A DNA stretch of 64,000 bases from RI-153 sp963752935 (GCA_963752935.1 CAVWAL010000009.1:682001-746000); one strand, 5' to 3'; counted from the stretch's first letter, positions 43,255 through 52,909 are shown. Translations and numbers: made by a program. Notes: generated by a model not told the origin, from the letters alone.

Positions 43255-44439
43255 TCAGACCATGATCTCGTTGGCCTGCCCGCGTAGACAGTGATCGCTG
43301 CTCATGCTGGTGCAATAGGCGCCGGCGGGGAGGAGGGCCAACAGGTCCATTTCCTGGAGTGCGGGCAGGAAGCACTCCTTGGCCCAGACGTCGGTGGTCT
43401 CGTTGATGTGGCCCACGACGCGGTAGGTGTTTTCCGGCGCTCTGGTTGGCGCCTGGACGGGGACAACCTCCACCGGCACGCCGTAGAGTGCGGGCATGGG
43501 GTTGAGGGCAAACCCGGCATTGACGCCCACCCAGTGCACGCCGCGGCGCTGTTCCACGGTGTTGACTTCGAGCAAAAGCACACCGGCGGGGCCGACGACG
43601 AAGGTGCCAGGTTCGCAGGCAATGGTCGCACCGAGCGGCGCCAGGTGTTTGCGAATCAGCGTTGCCCAGGTTGAAAGCGCCAATGGGTGATCGGTGATAC
43701 TGTAGCGTCCGCCCGATCCGCCGCCCACATTGATCACGCGCAGTTCAGGGACTTGACCGGCGATATAGGCCAGACGGGCAAAGGCATCTTCCACCAGTTC
43801 GACGCTCTCCTCTTGCAGACCCCAACCCAGGTGCATGTGGATGCCATCGACGTCTAACCCGGAATCAAAGGCCACGCGCAGCGCTTCCTCAATTTCGTCG
43901 ACCTCGAAGCCAAATTTATCGTTGCCATAGCGCAGGTTGGCTCCCTGGCCATAGCCTACGCGCACGCCTGGGTTGAAGCGCAGCGTTACCGGCGTCCCTT
44001 TGGGAGCCAGAGAACCATAACGACGCAGCGCCGAATAGCTGTCCAACGTACAGTGGACGCCTGTCTCGGTCACCGTCGCCAAATCGCGGCAAGAGAGCAT
44101 TCCTGCGTTGAACGAAATTTGCGATGGCGTGAAACCACTCTGCAACGCATACCCAATTTCGCGCGGCGAACAGGTGTCCACACCCACACCGGGCACAGAG
44201 CGCACGGCATCGAGCACACCGGCGAAACGGTTGGCCTTCATAGCATAGTAAATGGCAGAGCTGTCCGTGGCCGTAGCCAATGCGGCTTGCAGCGCCTGCA
44301 ACTGACGCTGGATCGTAGCGCGGCTGTAAACAAAGAGGGGAGTCCCATGTTCATGGGCTAACCAGCGGAGAGGCACACCGTCCAGGGTAAGGGCTTCCTG
44401 GTCAATAGAAAAACTTTCGTGAAACCACCATGCGTGCAT
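43255..44439 (-). CDS. PLP-dependent group IV decarboxylase (LysA/ornithine type)
   Basis: 394 aa, GAGGA upstream. PLP lysine in AIYYAMKANRFAGV, then VDTCSPREIGYALQSGF, DGIHMHLGWGLQEESVE (HIGS position), INVGGGSGGRYS (phosphate loop), ACEPGTFVVGPAG and the C-terminal CFLPALQEM with YCTSMSSDHCLRGQANEI. This is the alanine-racemase-fold family containing diaminopimelate, ornithine and carboxynorspermidine decarboxylases; the exact amino acid is unclear, so no symbol is given. It stands alone between two terminators. Confidence 0.85.
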   Translation of the reverse strand: MHAWWFHESFSIDQEALTLDGVPLRWLAHEHGTPLFVYSRATIQRQLQALQAALATATDSSAIYYAMKANRFAGVLDAVRSVPGVGVDTCSPREIGYALQSGFTPSQISFNAGMLSCRDLATVTETGVHCTLDSYSALRRYGSLAPKGTPVTLRFNPGVRVGYGQGANLRYGNDKFGFEVDEIEEALRVAFDSGLDVDGIHMHLGWGLQEESVELVEDAFARLAYIAGQVPELRVINVGGGSGGRYSITDHPLALSTWATLIRKHLAPLGATIACEPGTFVVGPAGVLLLEVNTVEQRRGVHWVGVNAGFALNPMPALYGVPVEVVPVQAPTRAPENTYRVVGHINETTDVWAKECFLPALQEMDLLALLPAGAYCTSMSSDHCLRGQANEIMV

Positions 44440-44490
44440 TCAGTCCTCGTGTTGGATGGGTAGAAACGTCGGGGAACACCCCCAATAGCG

Positions 44491-44514
44491 AAGAAGCGGC
44501 CCGTGCCGCTTCTT
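44491..44514 (-). terminator. Terminator after moaB
   Basis: AAGAAGCGGC and GCCGCTTCTT are perfect arms with a four-base loop, past the moaB stop on the minus strand. There is only a weak T tract. Confidence 0.65.
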
Positions 44515-44626
44515 GTGTACTATTGTAGAGCCAATAGCGCCTACGGATCAATACTGGAAGTTCATCAATTTCAATTAACCAGGAAATGCCGGGTGCGGGG
44601 TAGGGCAGAGGGTTGTTGTCTGCGGA

Positions 44627-45136
44627 TTAGCGGGTCAATTCCCACGCCAGGTGCTGAATCTCGGGCAGGATCAACTTCTCCATCGCCAGTTTGACCGCAT
44701 TGGTCGAGCCAGGAATGCTGATGATCACGGTACCCTGATAGGTGCCCGCCGTGGCGCGGCTCATCATGGCGGCAGAACCGATTTCCTGATAGGACAACAT
44801 GCGGAAGATCTCCCCGAAGCCGGATAGCACCTTCTCCAGCCGCCGGGCCAGGACGTCATACGTGCGGTCGCGTGCGCTGATGCCTGTGCCGCCGTTGAAG
44901 ATGACGATCTGCGCCGAACCATCGCTGAAGTCGTGCAGGGCCGCCTCAACCTGATCGGGTTCATCCTTCACGATGCGGTAGTTGACGATGCGATGCCCGG
45001 CGTCCTCGGCCATCTGCCGGATCGTCTGTCCGCTCTTGTCGGTCTCCTCGCTGCGCGTGTCGCTCACCGTTACAATGGCCAATGACACATGGGCATACGT
45101 TTCAGCGGCCTGTTGTTTGTGTTCTGCGGAACTCAT
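44627..45136 (-). CDS. moaB: MoaB/Mog-family molybdopterin adenylyltransferase
   Basis: 169 aa. VSLAIVTVSDTRSEETDKSG at the start, IVIFNGGTGISARDRTYDVL as the substrate-binding core, and GTVIISIPGSTNAVKLAMEK at the end define the MoaB/MogA fold, which adenylylates molybdopterin before metal insertion. It fits the XdhC and CoxG genes in the window. Last gene of the mutS2-led operon, ten bases after the HD gene. Confidence 0.93.
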   Translation of the reverse strand: MSSAEHKQQAAETYAHVSLAIVTVSDTRSEETDKSGQTIRQMAEDAGHRIVNYRIVKDEPDQVEAALHDFSDGSAQIVIFNGGTGISARDRTYDVLARRLEKVLSGFGEIFRMLSYQEIGSAAMMSRATAGTYQGTVIISIPGSTNAVKLAMEKLILPEIQHLAWELTR

Positions 45137-45146
45137 ACGTTTCTCC

Positions 45147-45791
45147 TCATGCCATCATCTCGTCATCCAACTCTTGAAAGAATGCTTCCATAAATAGATG
45201 CCGCCGCTCGGCCAACGCCTTGGCAGTTTCGGTGTGGAGCGTGGAGAGCAGGCGGCGCAGTTTGTAAACGTACTCGTGGACCGGGGTGTAGTCTGCGCCG
45301 GCAGGTTTAGCATCATCTGCGGGGACGTCGCGCCAGGGTTGCGTCCACAGACGGCTGTTGTGGCTGCCGGCGAAGGCAAAGGCGCGCCCGATGCCGATGG
45401 CGCCTATACTGTCCAACTTATCGGCGTCGTAGAGACACTGCGCCTCTAGCGTCCGCGGCCGGATCGATTGGTCGCGGAAGCGGTGCGCCTCAATGGCATG
45501 GACGACGTTGTCGATACGCGCCAGGGTTTCGGCGTCCGTTCCCCAGCGTTCCATCAGCCAGGAGCGTGCAAACTCTGCCGCCGCTAGATGATGCGCCGGC
45601 CGCGTCCCTGTGGGCAGGGGCACATCGTGGAGCAAGGCTGCGGCGCGCACGACCTCTACGTCTGCGCCTTCGGCCTGTGCGATATGCACAGCCAGGCGTG
45701 TTACCCGCCGCACGTGATCAAAGTCGTGTGCGGCGTCACCGGCGGAGTAAAGATGGTGGATTTCGGATTCGGAGAGCGGTTCCGGGTTCAT
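45147..45791 (-). CDS. HD-domain phosphohydrolase
   Basis: 214 aa from the ATG at 45791, overlapping the upstream gene's stop as ATGA. Metal ligands lie in AAHDFDHVRRV, AAALLHDVPLP and CLYDADKLDSIGAIGIGRAF, the pattern of YedJ-like HD proteins that hydrolyse phosphate esters or nucleotides. Substrate unknown. Cytoplasmic. Confidence 0.87.
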   Translation of the reverse strand: MNPEPLSESEIHHLYSAGDAAHDFDHVRRVTRLAVHIAQAEGADVEVVRAAALLHDVPLPTGTRPAHHLAAAEFARSWLMERWGTDAETLARIDNVVHAIEAHRFRDQSIRPRTLEAQCLYDADKLDSIGAIGIGRAFAFAGSHNSRLWTQPWRDVPADDAKPAGADYTPVHEYVYKLRRLLSTLHTETAKALAERRHLFMEAFFQELDDEMMA

Positions 45792-46828
45792 ACCAACGCG
45801 GGATCCATGGTTTCGGCCTTGCGCTGCCCACGGATCCACAGCAGGAGGCCGGGCAGGCTGACGACGTAGACGATCACCTGTTGCAGCAGACCGACACCGT
45901 AGCCGAGATCGCTCCCCGCGCCGATGAGGAAGAACATGATCGCGAATGCGCCCTGGCGCACCCCCAACCCACCGGGAGAGAGCGGCACCGCCACCAACAG
46001 CAGCACGATGATGGGGTTGATCACCAGTACTTCGATCAATGATAGACTGCCCGGGTCCACGGCTTCGGCGATCAACCAGATCTGTACGCTGGTCAAGACC
46101 ACGATCAACACGCTGCCCAGAGCCGACAACAGCAATGCTCGATATTGATACCGATAGGCGTTGAACGCCTGCGACAACTTCTGCCAGATCGGCATGGTCT
46201 TGTCAGAGAAGGGGAGACGATTGAGCACACGCTCGGCGAACAGTTTGAGGCGGCGGCTGAGCATAGCCGTGAGGATGCCGCTCAGGGTAAGAGCGACGCC
46301 CACACTACCGAGAACCATCACGCGCAGAGCCACCAGTTCATCGGCGCCGAAGGGCACACCATTCGGGCGCCCGCCGATCAGGATAGTCGTTGTGGCGAAA
46401 GCTGCCGCCACCATAAAGACAAAAAGCCCCATGAAGCGGTCAATCATCACACTGGCGGCGGCATCGGCGCGGCGATGAGTATCGCTGGCCAGGGCATAGC
46501 CACGCATCACGTCACCGCCTACCTGAGCGGGGAGGAAATTGTTAAAGAATTCGGCCAACCACTGGTAGGTGATCAATCGTTTCAACGTGACATGGATGCC
46601 GCCTGCATGCAGCAGGATACCCCACTTGACACCACTGAAGGCGACGGCCAGGGCGTAGATCACCAGCGCTACCACCAGCATCACCTTGTTCGACGTGACC
46701 ACCTGTTGCCACAGTGAGGCAGGATCTTTGAGGCGTGTGTAGAGGAAAAACAGCAGAATAAGACCGACTGCGATTTTTGCTAAGTTAAGGAGATGATCTT
46801 TATAGCGATTCGGCATTGAGATTTGCAT
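45788..46828 (-). CDS. Lysylphosphatidylglycerol synthase-like (AglD/UPF0104) membrane protein
   Basis: 346 aa from ATG 46828 (another at 46816; no strong ribosome site). About eight hydrophobic helices. YQWLAEFFNNFLPAQVGGDV, AASVMIDRFMGLFVF and PLSPGGLGVRQGAFAIMFFL are the hallmarks of the flippase/UPF0104 family related to MprF. Such proteins often sit beside glycosyltransferases, as here, and may move lipid-linked intermediates (inference). Confidence 0.85.
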   Translation of the reverse strand: MQISMPNRYKDHLLNLAKIAVGLILLFFLYTRLKDPASLWQQVVTSNKVMLVVALVIYALAVAFSGVKWGILLHAGGIHVTLKRLITYQWLAEFFNNFLPAQVGGDVMRGYALASDTHRRADAAASVMIDRFMGLFVFMVAAAFATTTILIGGRPNGVPFGADELVALRVMVLGSVGVALTLSGILTAMLSRRLKLFAERVLNRLPFSDKTMPIWQKLSQAFNAYRYQYRALLLSALGSVLIVVLTSVQIWLIAEAVDPGSLSLIEVLVINPIIVLLLVAVPLSPGGLGVRQGAFAIMFFLIGAGSDLGYGVGLLQQVIVYVVSLPGLLLWIRGQRKAETMDPALV

Positions 46829-46863
46829 TCGATTTGTCGATGAAAGTAGTTGTCGCCTGATCT

Positions 46864-47844
46864 CTACTTCTCGACGGCAACTGGGCGTTCCGAAACATTC
46901 TTCCCCTGGTTTGTGCCTGTGCCATTCAGAGAGCGCACGTTTTGGACATTCTGTTTCTGTGTCCAGGCCATATCCCACACGACGTGACGATCACCTTTGA
47001 TGGCGAAGTCATACCAGCCCAGCACACGGCTCCAGCCTTCCAACACGGCCAGCAAGAAGAGCACCCATAGCAGTTGGATGATCCCCCAAAGTTCCTTGAG
47101 AGCGACTTTGATCACCCGTTTGTTTTGGATGCTGCTGACGGCGTAACCGTACTTGTGCTTCAAATAGAGATGACCGGCGTGGTTGCGCCGCCGCTGCTTC
47201 ACAAAATCACCAATCGTCGTCGGGCCTGCATTGTAGACCACGGCATCGGGCGCATAGCGGACCTGCATCCCCCGCTCCACAACGATGGCCTCAACGAAGG
47301 CTTCATCCATGGCCACATCGATCGGAATTTGGTCAAACACTTTGCGGAAGGCGATCATCTCGCCCAGACGAGGAATCTCCAGGCAGAGGGTGTGTTCCAT
47401 GCGCAGGCGAAGATGGCTGAGCAGCCCCACAATGTGATCGGGTGTGTTGACGGCCACCTTCTGTGCACCGACCATCCCCACAGCCGGGTCCTCGAACATG
47501 CGCACCAGGTGTTCCACGGCGTAGTCGTCGGGCAGGGTGTCGCCACTCTCCAGAACGCAGATATCGGTCGTCGATGCCTGCAAAAAGAGATTGATGGCGC
47601 TGGTCTTGCCTTCTCGGTGCTCCTGCTCGATCAAGTGAATACGATCATCGAGCGCAGCATACTCGCGCACAATCGGCACCGTACGGTCCGTGCAGGCGCT
47701 GGCCACGACGACAATCTCGGCAATCTCAACTTGATGCAGATGTTGATCGAGCATAGCCCGCAACAGCGGACCAATGTTCTCTTCCTCGTTGTAAGCGGTG
47801 ATGCCCACGCTACAGCGAAGGATTTCCCTGGTCAATCCTGACAT
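46864..47844 (-). CDS. Family 2 glycosyltransferase, membrane-anchored
   Basis: 326 aa. GT-A start CSVGITAYNEEENIGPLLRA, then EIVVVASACTDRTVPIV; the usual DxD is replaced by LESGDTLPDDYAV; acceptor-side DEAFVEAIVVERGMQVRY and RRRNHAGHLYLKHKYG. A C-terminal hydrophobic helix (WGIIQLLWVLFLLAVLEGW) anchors it. It lies 31 bases after mutS2 and before the AglD-like gene, with which it may build a cell-surface lipid-linked sugar. Confidence 0.85.
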   Translation of the reverse strand: MSGLTREILRCSVGITAYNEEENIGPLLRAMLDQHLHQVEIAEIVVVASACTDRTVPIVREYAALDDRIHLIEQEHREGKTSAINLFLQASTTDICVLESGDTLPDDYAVEHLVRMFEDPAVGMVGAQKVAVNTPDHIVGLLSHLRLRMEHTLCLEIPRLGEMIAFRKVFDQIPIDVAMDEAFVEAIVVERGMQVRYAPDAVVYNAGPTTIGDFVKQRRRNHAGHLYLKHKYGYAVSSIQNKRVIKVALKELWGIIQLLWVLFLLAVLEGWSRVLGWYDFAIKGDRHVVWDMAWTQKQNVQNVRSLNGTGTNQGKNVSERPVAVEK

Positions 47845-47875
47845 CTTCCTCTATCCTTGTGAGTGGATGGGATTT

Positions 47876-50362
47876 CTACTCTTCGACAACGGGTTCACTC
47901 TTCCCGCTCTCATTCATCAAATAGACAACGGTGACACCGTCGCCGCCTTCACCCATTTGCCCGGTACGCGACCGGCTTACCAATGGATGATCGCGCAGGG
48001 TATTGCGCACAGCCTCGCGCATAGCGCCGGTGCCTTTGCCATGAATGATGCGCACCCACGGGTACCCTTCGAGATACGCTTCATCAAGGTAGCTATCCAG
48101 GCGGCGCAGGCCATCTTCGACACGCTCGCCGCGCAGATCCAATTCCATATTGACATTTCCGCCCGACGAACGCCCCTGCACACGGAGACGCGATGGCTGC
48201 TGTTGTGGCTGTGCGGCAGCCTTTTGGCGCAGTTCCAGGCGGCGCACCGGCAGTTTCAGGCGGAAGTTGCCCACCTGGACTTCGGCTTCGTCGGGTTTGC
48301 CGTCACGGAAATCAATATTCAACACTTCGCCGGTGGCCTGTAAATTGGGCACAAAGACGCGGTCGCCAATCTCGATCACCATACCGGGCTCGCGCGAGAA
48401 AGGCGAGCTAGACGTCACCTGACGATCGACACGGCCTTCGACCTCTTCTTCGCGACGGGCGATGACCTCACGCGCCTCGGAGATGAACTGCTCGTGGACG
48501 GTGCCGGGGCCTGTCGTACCGCGCACCATTTGCCGGCGGAAATTTTCGATCTCACGGCGGGCATCGGCTAACTCCACCTGCATCGTCTGCCGGGCATCGG
48601 CGATGACCTCGCGCCGGGCTTCCTCGATGCGCGCCAGTTGATAGCGCAGATCCGTATCCACCGAATTGGCCTGACGTTCACGCTCACGCGCACGGTCCAA
48701 AGCATGTTGCGCTTCCTGGCGGGCCCGTCTCACATCTTCAAGCAGTGCGTCTACCTCTAGTGCTTCAGGCCGTACAATGCTCTCGGCCTTATCGATGATG
48801 GTCGGATTCAACCCCAGCCGACTGGCAATGGTCAGCGCGTTGGATCGTCCGGGCAGGCCAATGCTCAACTCGTAGGTTGGGCTTAAGGTCTGAACGTCAA
48901 ACTCTACCGAAGCGTTCCGCACCCCCGGCGTATTGTGTGCATAGAGTTTGAGATCGCTGTAGTGGGTGGTCGCTACGGTGGTCAGGCCCCGATCGCGCAG
49001 ATTATCGAGCAGCGCCATCGCCAAGGCCGACCCTTCATCGGGATCGGTGCCTGCGCCCAACTCGTCCAACAAAACCAGACTAAGCGGATCCGCTTCTTCA
49101 AGGATACGGATAATGTTGGTCATGTGGCTGCTGAACGTGCTGAGATTCTGTTCGATGCTCTGCTCGTCGCCGATGTCGGCATAGACGCCTTCGAACACAG
49201 AAAGTTCGCTGCCCTCATCCACCGGAATCATCAGCCCCGACTGCGCCATCACCGTCAGCAGCCCAACGGTCTTCAGCATGACCGTCTTGCCACCTGTGTT
49301 GGGGCCGGTCACCACCAATATATAGTAGTCATCATCCAGATAGATATCGATGGGTACGACTGTCTTGGGGTTGAGCAGTGGATGACGCGCCTGGCGGAAG
49401 TTGAGCACCGACCCTGGGTGATGCACCGCATTCTCTGGATCTTCGCCTTCGACAACAATAGGTTTCGACTTGCCGAAGGGGACGATCGTGGGCGCGGTCG
49501 CCATGATCTCGTACGCGTACTTGGCCTTCGCGAAGATAAAATCCAATTGCGCCAGGATCTGGACGTTGCGCACGATGTAGGTGGCTTCTTCAGCTACCAG
49601 ATCGCTCAACTGCGCCAGAATACGCCGGATCTCCTTCTCTTCTTCCAATTCCAACTCGCGCACGGCGTTATTCTGTTCCACCACCTTAAGCGGCTCGATG
49701 AAGTACGTAGCCCCACTCGATGATTGATCGTGCACAATCCCCTGGATTTGGCCTTTGTGTTCGGCGCGCACAGGGATCACATACCGGCCCTGGCGCTGCG
49801 TCACAATCGACTCTTGTAAGTATGGGCGCAGATCCTCGCTCTGCACCAGACGATCCAGTGTGCTGAGCAACCGATCCTGGGCGATACGCAATTGCGAGCG
49901 AATGCGCGATAGCTCGCTGCTCGCGTTATCCGACACCTCGCTGCGTTCGTTGATACAACGGCTGATCTCGCCGATTACGTGCTCACAGGGTTCGATCACA
50001 GACGCCAGATCGGATAATTGCGGAAACTGACGATCTAGACGAGTCAGCGTATTGCGCAATGTGCGGGCGCGCAGCAATGTGCTGCGGATCTCGGAGAGTT
50101 CGCTGGGCAGCAAAATACTGCCACGCTCTGCCTTTGTCGCCAGAGGACGTACGTCGGTGACGCCGGCAAAATAGATGTCGTTTTTCTGCTCTAGCAGGCT
50201 GGACGCTTCGTCTGTCTGCTGCATCCACTCTTGAACAGTACGCAAATCATCGCTGGGCAACAGTGAACGTGCGATCTCCTCGCCGCCACTGAAGGCGCAG
50301 TGCGCAGCGATCCGCGCCAATACCTTGTCATATTCAAGTACACGCAATGTATGGGGATTCAT
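47876..50362 (-). CDS. mutS2: MutS2 endonuclease / ribosome-rescue factor
   Basis: 828 aa, typical length. Walker A ILVVTGPNTGGKTVMLKTVG and LVLLDELGAGTDPDEGSALA give the MutS ATPase; MNPHTLRVLEYDKVLARIAA is the usual N-terminus; the C-terminal Smr nuclease domain has ELDLRGERVEDGLRRLDSYL and WVRIIHGKGTGAMREAV. It lacks mismatch-recognition domains, as MutS2 does. Roles: anti-recombination and resolution of collided ribosomes. First gene of the minus-strand operon, divergent from mraZ. Confidence 0.96.
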   Translation of the reverse strand: MNPHTLRVLEYDKVLARIAAHCAFSGGEEIARSLLPSDDLRTVQEWMQQTDEASSLLEQKNDIYFAGVTDVRPLATKAERGSILLPSELSEIRSTLLRARTLRNTLTRLDRQFPQLSDLASVIEPCEHVIGEISRCINERSEVSDNASSELSRIRSQLRIAQDRLLSTLDRLVQSEDLRPYLQESIVTQRQGRYVIPVRAEHKGQIQGIVHDQSSSGATYFIEPLKVVEQNNAVRELELEEEKEIRRILAQLSDLVAEEATYIVRNVQILAQLDFIFAKAKYAYEIMATAPTIVPFGKSKPIVVEGEDPENAVHHPGSVLNFRQARHPLLNPKTVVPIDIYLDDDYYILVVTGPNTGGKTVMLKTVGLLTVMAQSGLMIPVDEGSELSVFEGVYADIGDEQSIEQNLSTFSSHMTNIIRILEEADPLSLVLLDELGAGTDPDEGSALAMALLDNLRDRGLTTVATTHYSDLKLYAHNTPGVRNASVEFDVQTLSPTYELSIGLPGRSNALTIASRLGLNPTIIDKAESIVRPEALEVDALLEDVRRARQEAQHALDRARERERQANSVDTDLRYQLARIEEARREVIADARQTMQVELADARREIENFRRQMVRGTTGPGTVHEQFISEAREVIARREEEVEGRVDRQVTSSSPFSREPGMVIEIGDRVFVPNLQATGEVLNIDFRDGKPDEAEVQVGNFRLKLPVRRLELRQKAAAQPQQQPSRLRVQGRSSGGNVNMELDLRGERVEDGLRRLDSYLDEAYLEGYPWVRIIHGKGTGAMREAVRNTLRDHPLVSRSRTGQMGEGGDGVTVVYLMNESGKSEPVVEE

Positions 50363-50402
50363 CGCCCTGCTTCACCCTGAATGTTCAAAATACGTACCCG
50401 CG

Positions 50403-50432
50403 ATGATATCACAGTGGAGGATGCATCACCAA
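50403..50432 (-). promoter_or_regulatory. Candidate mutS2 promoter
   Basis: Minus strand TTGGTG (50432-50427), 18-base spacer, TATCAT (50408-50403), 41 bases before the ATG. Confidence 0.45.
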
Positions 50433-50467
50433 AGTCATCGGTTCAGACACGCCGCTCGCTCATACTA

Positions 50468-50484
50468 TCCCAAATAGAATCCCA
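50468..50484 (-). promoter_or_regulatory. Two inverted TGGGA boxes on the mutS2 side
   Basis: TCCCA at 50468-50472 and 50480-50484 give two TGGGA boxes 12 bases apart on the minus strand. They echo the MraZ boxes 60 bases away but the spacing is off by two. Confidence 0.35.
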
Positions 50485-50535
50485 AATAAATGGCGCTATG
50501 AACCAAAATAGCGGGTTGCCATTTTAACAGCCATG

Positions 50536-50560
50536 TGGGAGAATATGGGACATTGTGGGA
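50536..50560 (+). promoter_or_regulatory. MraZ-binding boxes (three TGGGA repeats)
   Basis: TGGGA at 50536-50540, 50546-50550 and 50556-50560, exactly 10 bases apart, followed by TACAAT at 50570-50575. This is the known MraZ operator arrangement (TGGGN with 5-base spacers), for autoregulation of the dcw cluster. The remainder of 50363-50692 has no gene. Confidence 0.88.
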
Positions 50561-50692
50561 CAATCACCCTACAATCCACAGAAAAGCAAGCTGCCAGTGG
50601 GATAGAGAACGCATGTTCTATGCCTTTTCTACCCACAGCAACTGATTTGGGATATTCACGCCATTTACAACCAGCGGACGAAGAGAGAGACT

Positions 50693-51127
50693 GTGTTTCT
50701 TAGCGAGTACGCCCACAATCTCGATGACAAGGGGCGCTTGACCATTCCAGCTAAGTTCCGTGATCAGTTAATGGCCGGTCTGGTGGTAACGCGTAACCCT
50801 GGCGGCGGTTGCTTATTGGTGATGCCGCTGGATGAATGGAATCGGGTTGCCGAACGAGTCAGCCAATTACCGCTGACTGACCAGCGCTCTGCGCTGTTGA
50901 GGCGTGCTCTATTTAGCGCCGCCGAGGATCTCAAACCTGACAAACAAGGACGCATCCTCATCAGCCCACGGCTGCGCGAATTTGCCCGCATCGAAACCGA
51001 AGTGATTGTGGCCGGCATGAATACCTATATTGAGTTGTGGAATCCACAGCAGTGGGATGCCCAGGTGCTGACGCCGCTGCAGGACGAAAAACTCGGCGAG
51101 GATCTCTTTGCCGCATTGGGTGTCTGA
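50693..51127 (+). CDS. mraZ: Transcriptional regulator MraZ
   Basis: 144 aa, GTG start. Two SpoVT/AbrB-like halves each with a DxxGR motif: FLSEYAHNLDDKGRLTIPAK at the start and KPDKQGRILISPRLREFA in the second. It represses dcw transcription through the three TGGGA boxes upstream. The TGA overlaps the rsmH ATG (TGATG). Confidence 0.96.
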   Translation: MFLSEYAHNLDDKGRLTIPAKFRDQLMAGLVVTRNPGGGCLLVMPLDEWNRVAERVSQLPLTDQRSALLRRALFSAAEDLKPDKQGRILISPRLREFARIETEVIVAGMNTYIELWNPQQWDAQVLTPLQDEKLGEDLFAALGV

Positions 51128-52086
51128 TGGCGATGCTCGTTCCCGACCCTGAAGGTGCGGCCCACCTCCCCGTCCTGTTGGAAGAAGTGATGGATGCACT
51201 GGATGTCAGTCCGGGCGGGCGTTACATCGATGGCACGCTGGGTGGAGGCGGACATACAGCCGAGATCCTGACCCGCAGCACACCGGATGGTCAAGTGCTA
51301 GGGCTGGACGCCGACCCCGCCGCCATCCGACGAGTCGAGCAACGACTGGCGCCGATGATCGCCGAGAAGCGCTTGATCCTGGTGCAGACACCGTTCGAAC
51401 TGATGCAGAGCGTAGCAAATCAAGCCGGGTTTGTGGCTGTGGACGGGATCTTGCTCGATCTGGGGCTGAGTTCTTTTCAGTTGGATACAGCAGAACGTGG
51501 TTTTGCGTTCGGCCAGGAAGGTGTACTGGACATGCGCTTTGATCCCACTCAGGGGGAAAGCGCTGCGGATCTGGTCAATCACGCCTCGGCCGAGGATCTG
51601 GCGGACCTGATCTACCGGTATGGTGAAGAGCATCGCAGCCGCCGTATCGCCCAGTCCATTGTGAAGCAGCGGCCCATCTACACCACGACACATCTGGCCG
51701 CTGTCGTTGAACGAGCCGTTGGTGGGCGCAAGGGAACACGTATCCACCCGGCGACGCAGACATTTCAGGCGCTGCGCATCGCCGTTAACGATGAGCTAGG
51801 TCAGTTGGAACGAGTGTTGCCACAGGCGTTAACGCTGCTGAAGCCAGGTGGGCGGTTGGCAGTGATCAGCTTTCACAGCTTGGAAGACCGGATCGTGAAA
51901 CAGTGGATGCGCAGTGAAGCGCAAGACTACGTGCCCGACCCGACTCATCCCCTTGGGGGTGTGGAACGAACGCCAACGTTGATTATTGTCAACAGAAAGC
52001 CCATTGTTGCCGGTGATGCGGAAACCAAACAAAACCCGCGCAGTCGTTCAGCAAAACTACGGGTAGCCGAACGCATAAAACTGTAA
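51127..52086 (+). CDS. rsmH: 16S rRNA m4C1402 methyltransferase RsmH
   Basis: 319 aa from the ATG at 51127, fused by one base with the mraZ stop. SAM-binding YIDGTLGGGGHTAEIL, DGILLDLGLSSFQLDTAERG, DMRFDPTQGESAADL, FQALRIAVNDELGQLERVLP and VISFHSLEDRIVKQWM match the MraW/RsmH family. It methylates N4 of C1402 in 16S rRNA. Confidence 0.96.
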   Translation: MAMLVPDPEGAAHLPVLLEEVMDALDVSPGGRYIDGTLGGGGHTAEILTRSTPDGQVLGLDADPAAIRRVEQRLAPMIAEKRLILVQTPFELMQSVANQAGFVAVDGILLDLGLSSFQLDTAERGFAFGQEGVLDMRFDPTQGESAADLVNHASAEDLADLIYRYGEEHRSRRIAQSIVKQRPIYTTTHLAAVVERAVGGRKGTRIHPATQTFQALRIAVNDELGQLERVLPQALTLLKPGGRLAVISFHSLEDRIVKQWMRSEAQDYVPDPTHPLGGVERTPTLIIVNRKPIVAGDAETKQNPRSRSAKLRVAERIKL

Positions 52087-52272
52087 GATATTTAGTGTAA
52101 ATGGGATCATTCTACTATCGTAGGCGAAGTCAGAACGCTTGAGTGTACCGTTCTTGACACCAGGAACGGATCGAACTTCAACAGTGGTGAAATGCATCAC
52201 GGTGAAATACACCACCAATGTCGTAAGAATCTATCGTTATTCACCCTCTAGCACCCTTAAAGGATGCGTTCC

Positions 52273-52869
52273 ATGTTTCAGAACAGCACCTTCCCATCGG
52301 CAGTTGACCTTCCTCAAAACCTACCTCACGCGCAGCCACTGCGCGCGCTTAGGCGTCTTGCGCATGTGCTGCCCTTGCCTCAAGGAGCGCGCGACTACTT
52401 GATCTGGACTCTGATCATGCTCGCCGTGACAGGAATGGTACTGCTGCAAGTCTTGCTGTCGATGCAGATCACACAGACCGAGTTGATCCTTGACGATCTG
52501 GGCCTGGAGTACACCCAGATCGAACAGGAAAACGCCGAGTTACTCTGGCAGATCAGCCAGTTTACCCATTTGGAACGCATCGAGACAGAGGCCAGACGCA
52601 TGGGGTATGGCCCCGGATTGAACCCAGAGTACCGCTGGGTCGATTCGTCCCAAGGAACGCCGACGGCGGCGGTGCAGACATCAGACGGGCTGTCCACAGA
52701 GGCGGGTTCGTCTGGCGTCGGACAAACGGCGGCGCCGAACGAGACGGACTGGGGCAACGCCGTCGATGAATGGTTTACCCGTTCATGGCAGCGTGTGCAG
52801 ACATGGTGGCAGCCGAACGACGTGCCGATCGGGTTGATGTGGCAGCGATGGACAGAAGATCGATTCTAG
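52273..52869 (+). CDS. ftsL: FtsL/DivIC-like cell-division protein
   Basis: 198 aa from the ATG at 52273 (AAAGGA eight bases upstream; a start nine bases earlier lies on the ribosome site). One membrane helix (about 45-65, IWTLIMLAVTGMVLLQVLL), then a coiled-coil TELILDDLGLEYTQIEQENA with a periplasmic RIETEARRMGYGPG typical of FtsL/DivIC, and a long low-complexity tail that is unusual. Position between rsmH and ftsI supports the call. Membrane protein of the divisome. Confidence 0.8.
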   Translation: MFQNSTFPSAVDLPQNLPHAQPLRALRRLAHVLPLPQGARDYLIWTLIMLAVTGMVLLQVLLSMQITQTELILDDLGLEYTQIEQENAELLWQISQFTHLERIETEARRMGYGPGLNPEYRWVDSSQGTPTAAVQTSDGLSTEAGSSGVGQTAAPNETDWGNAVDEWFTRSWQRVQTWWQPNDVPIGLMWQRWTEDRF

Positions 52870-52881
52870 TCATCGAATCTT

Positions 52882-52909
52882 GTAGGGATGGACGCATGTC
52901 CATCCCTAC
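52882..52909. repeat. GTAGGGATGGAC palindrome between ftsL and ftsI
   Basis: Perfect 12-bp arms GTAGGGATGGAC and GTCCATCCCTAC with a GCAT loop. It belongs to the GTAGGG/CCCTAC family and may form an mRNA hairpin inside the dcw operon. Confidence 0.85.
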
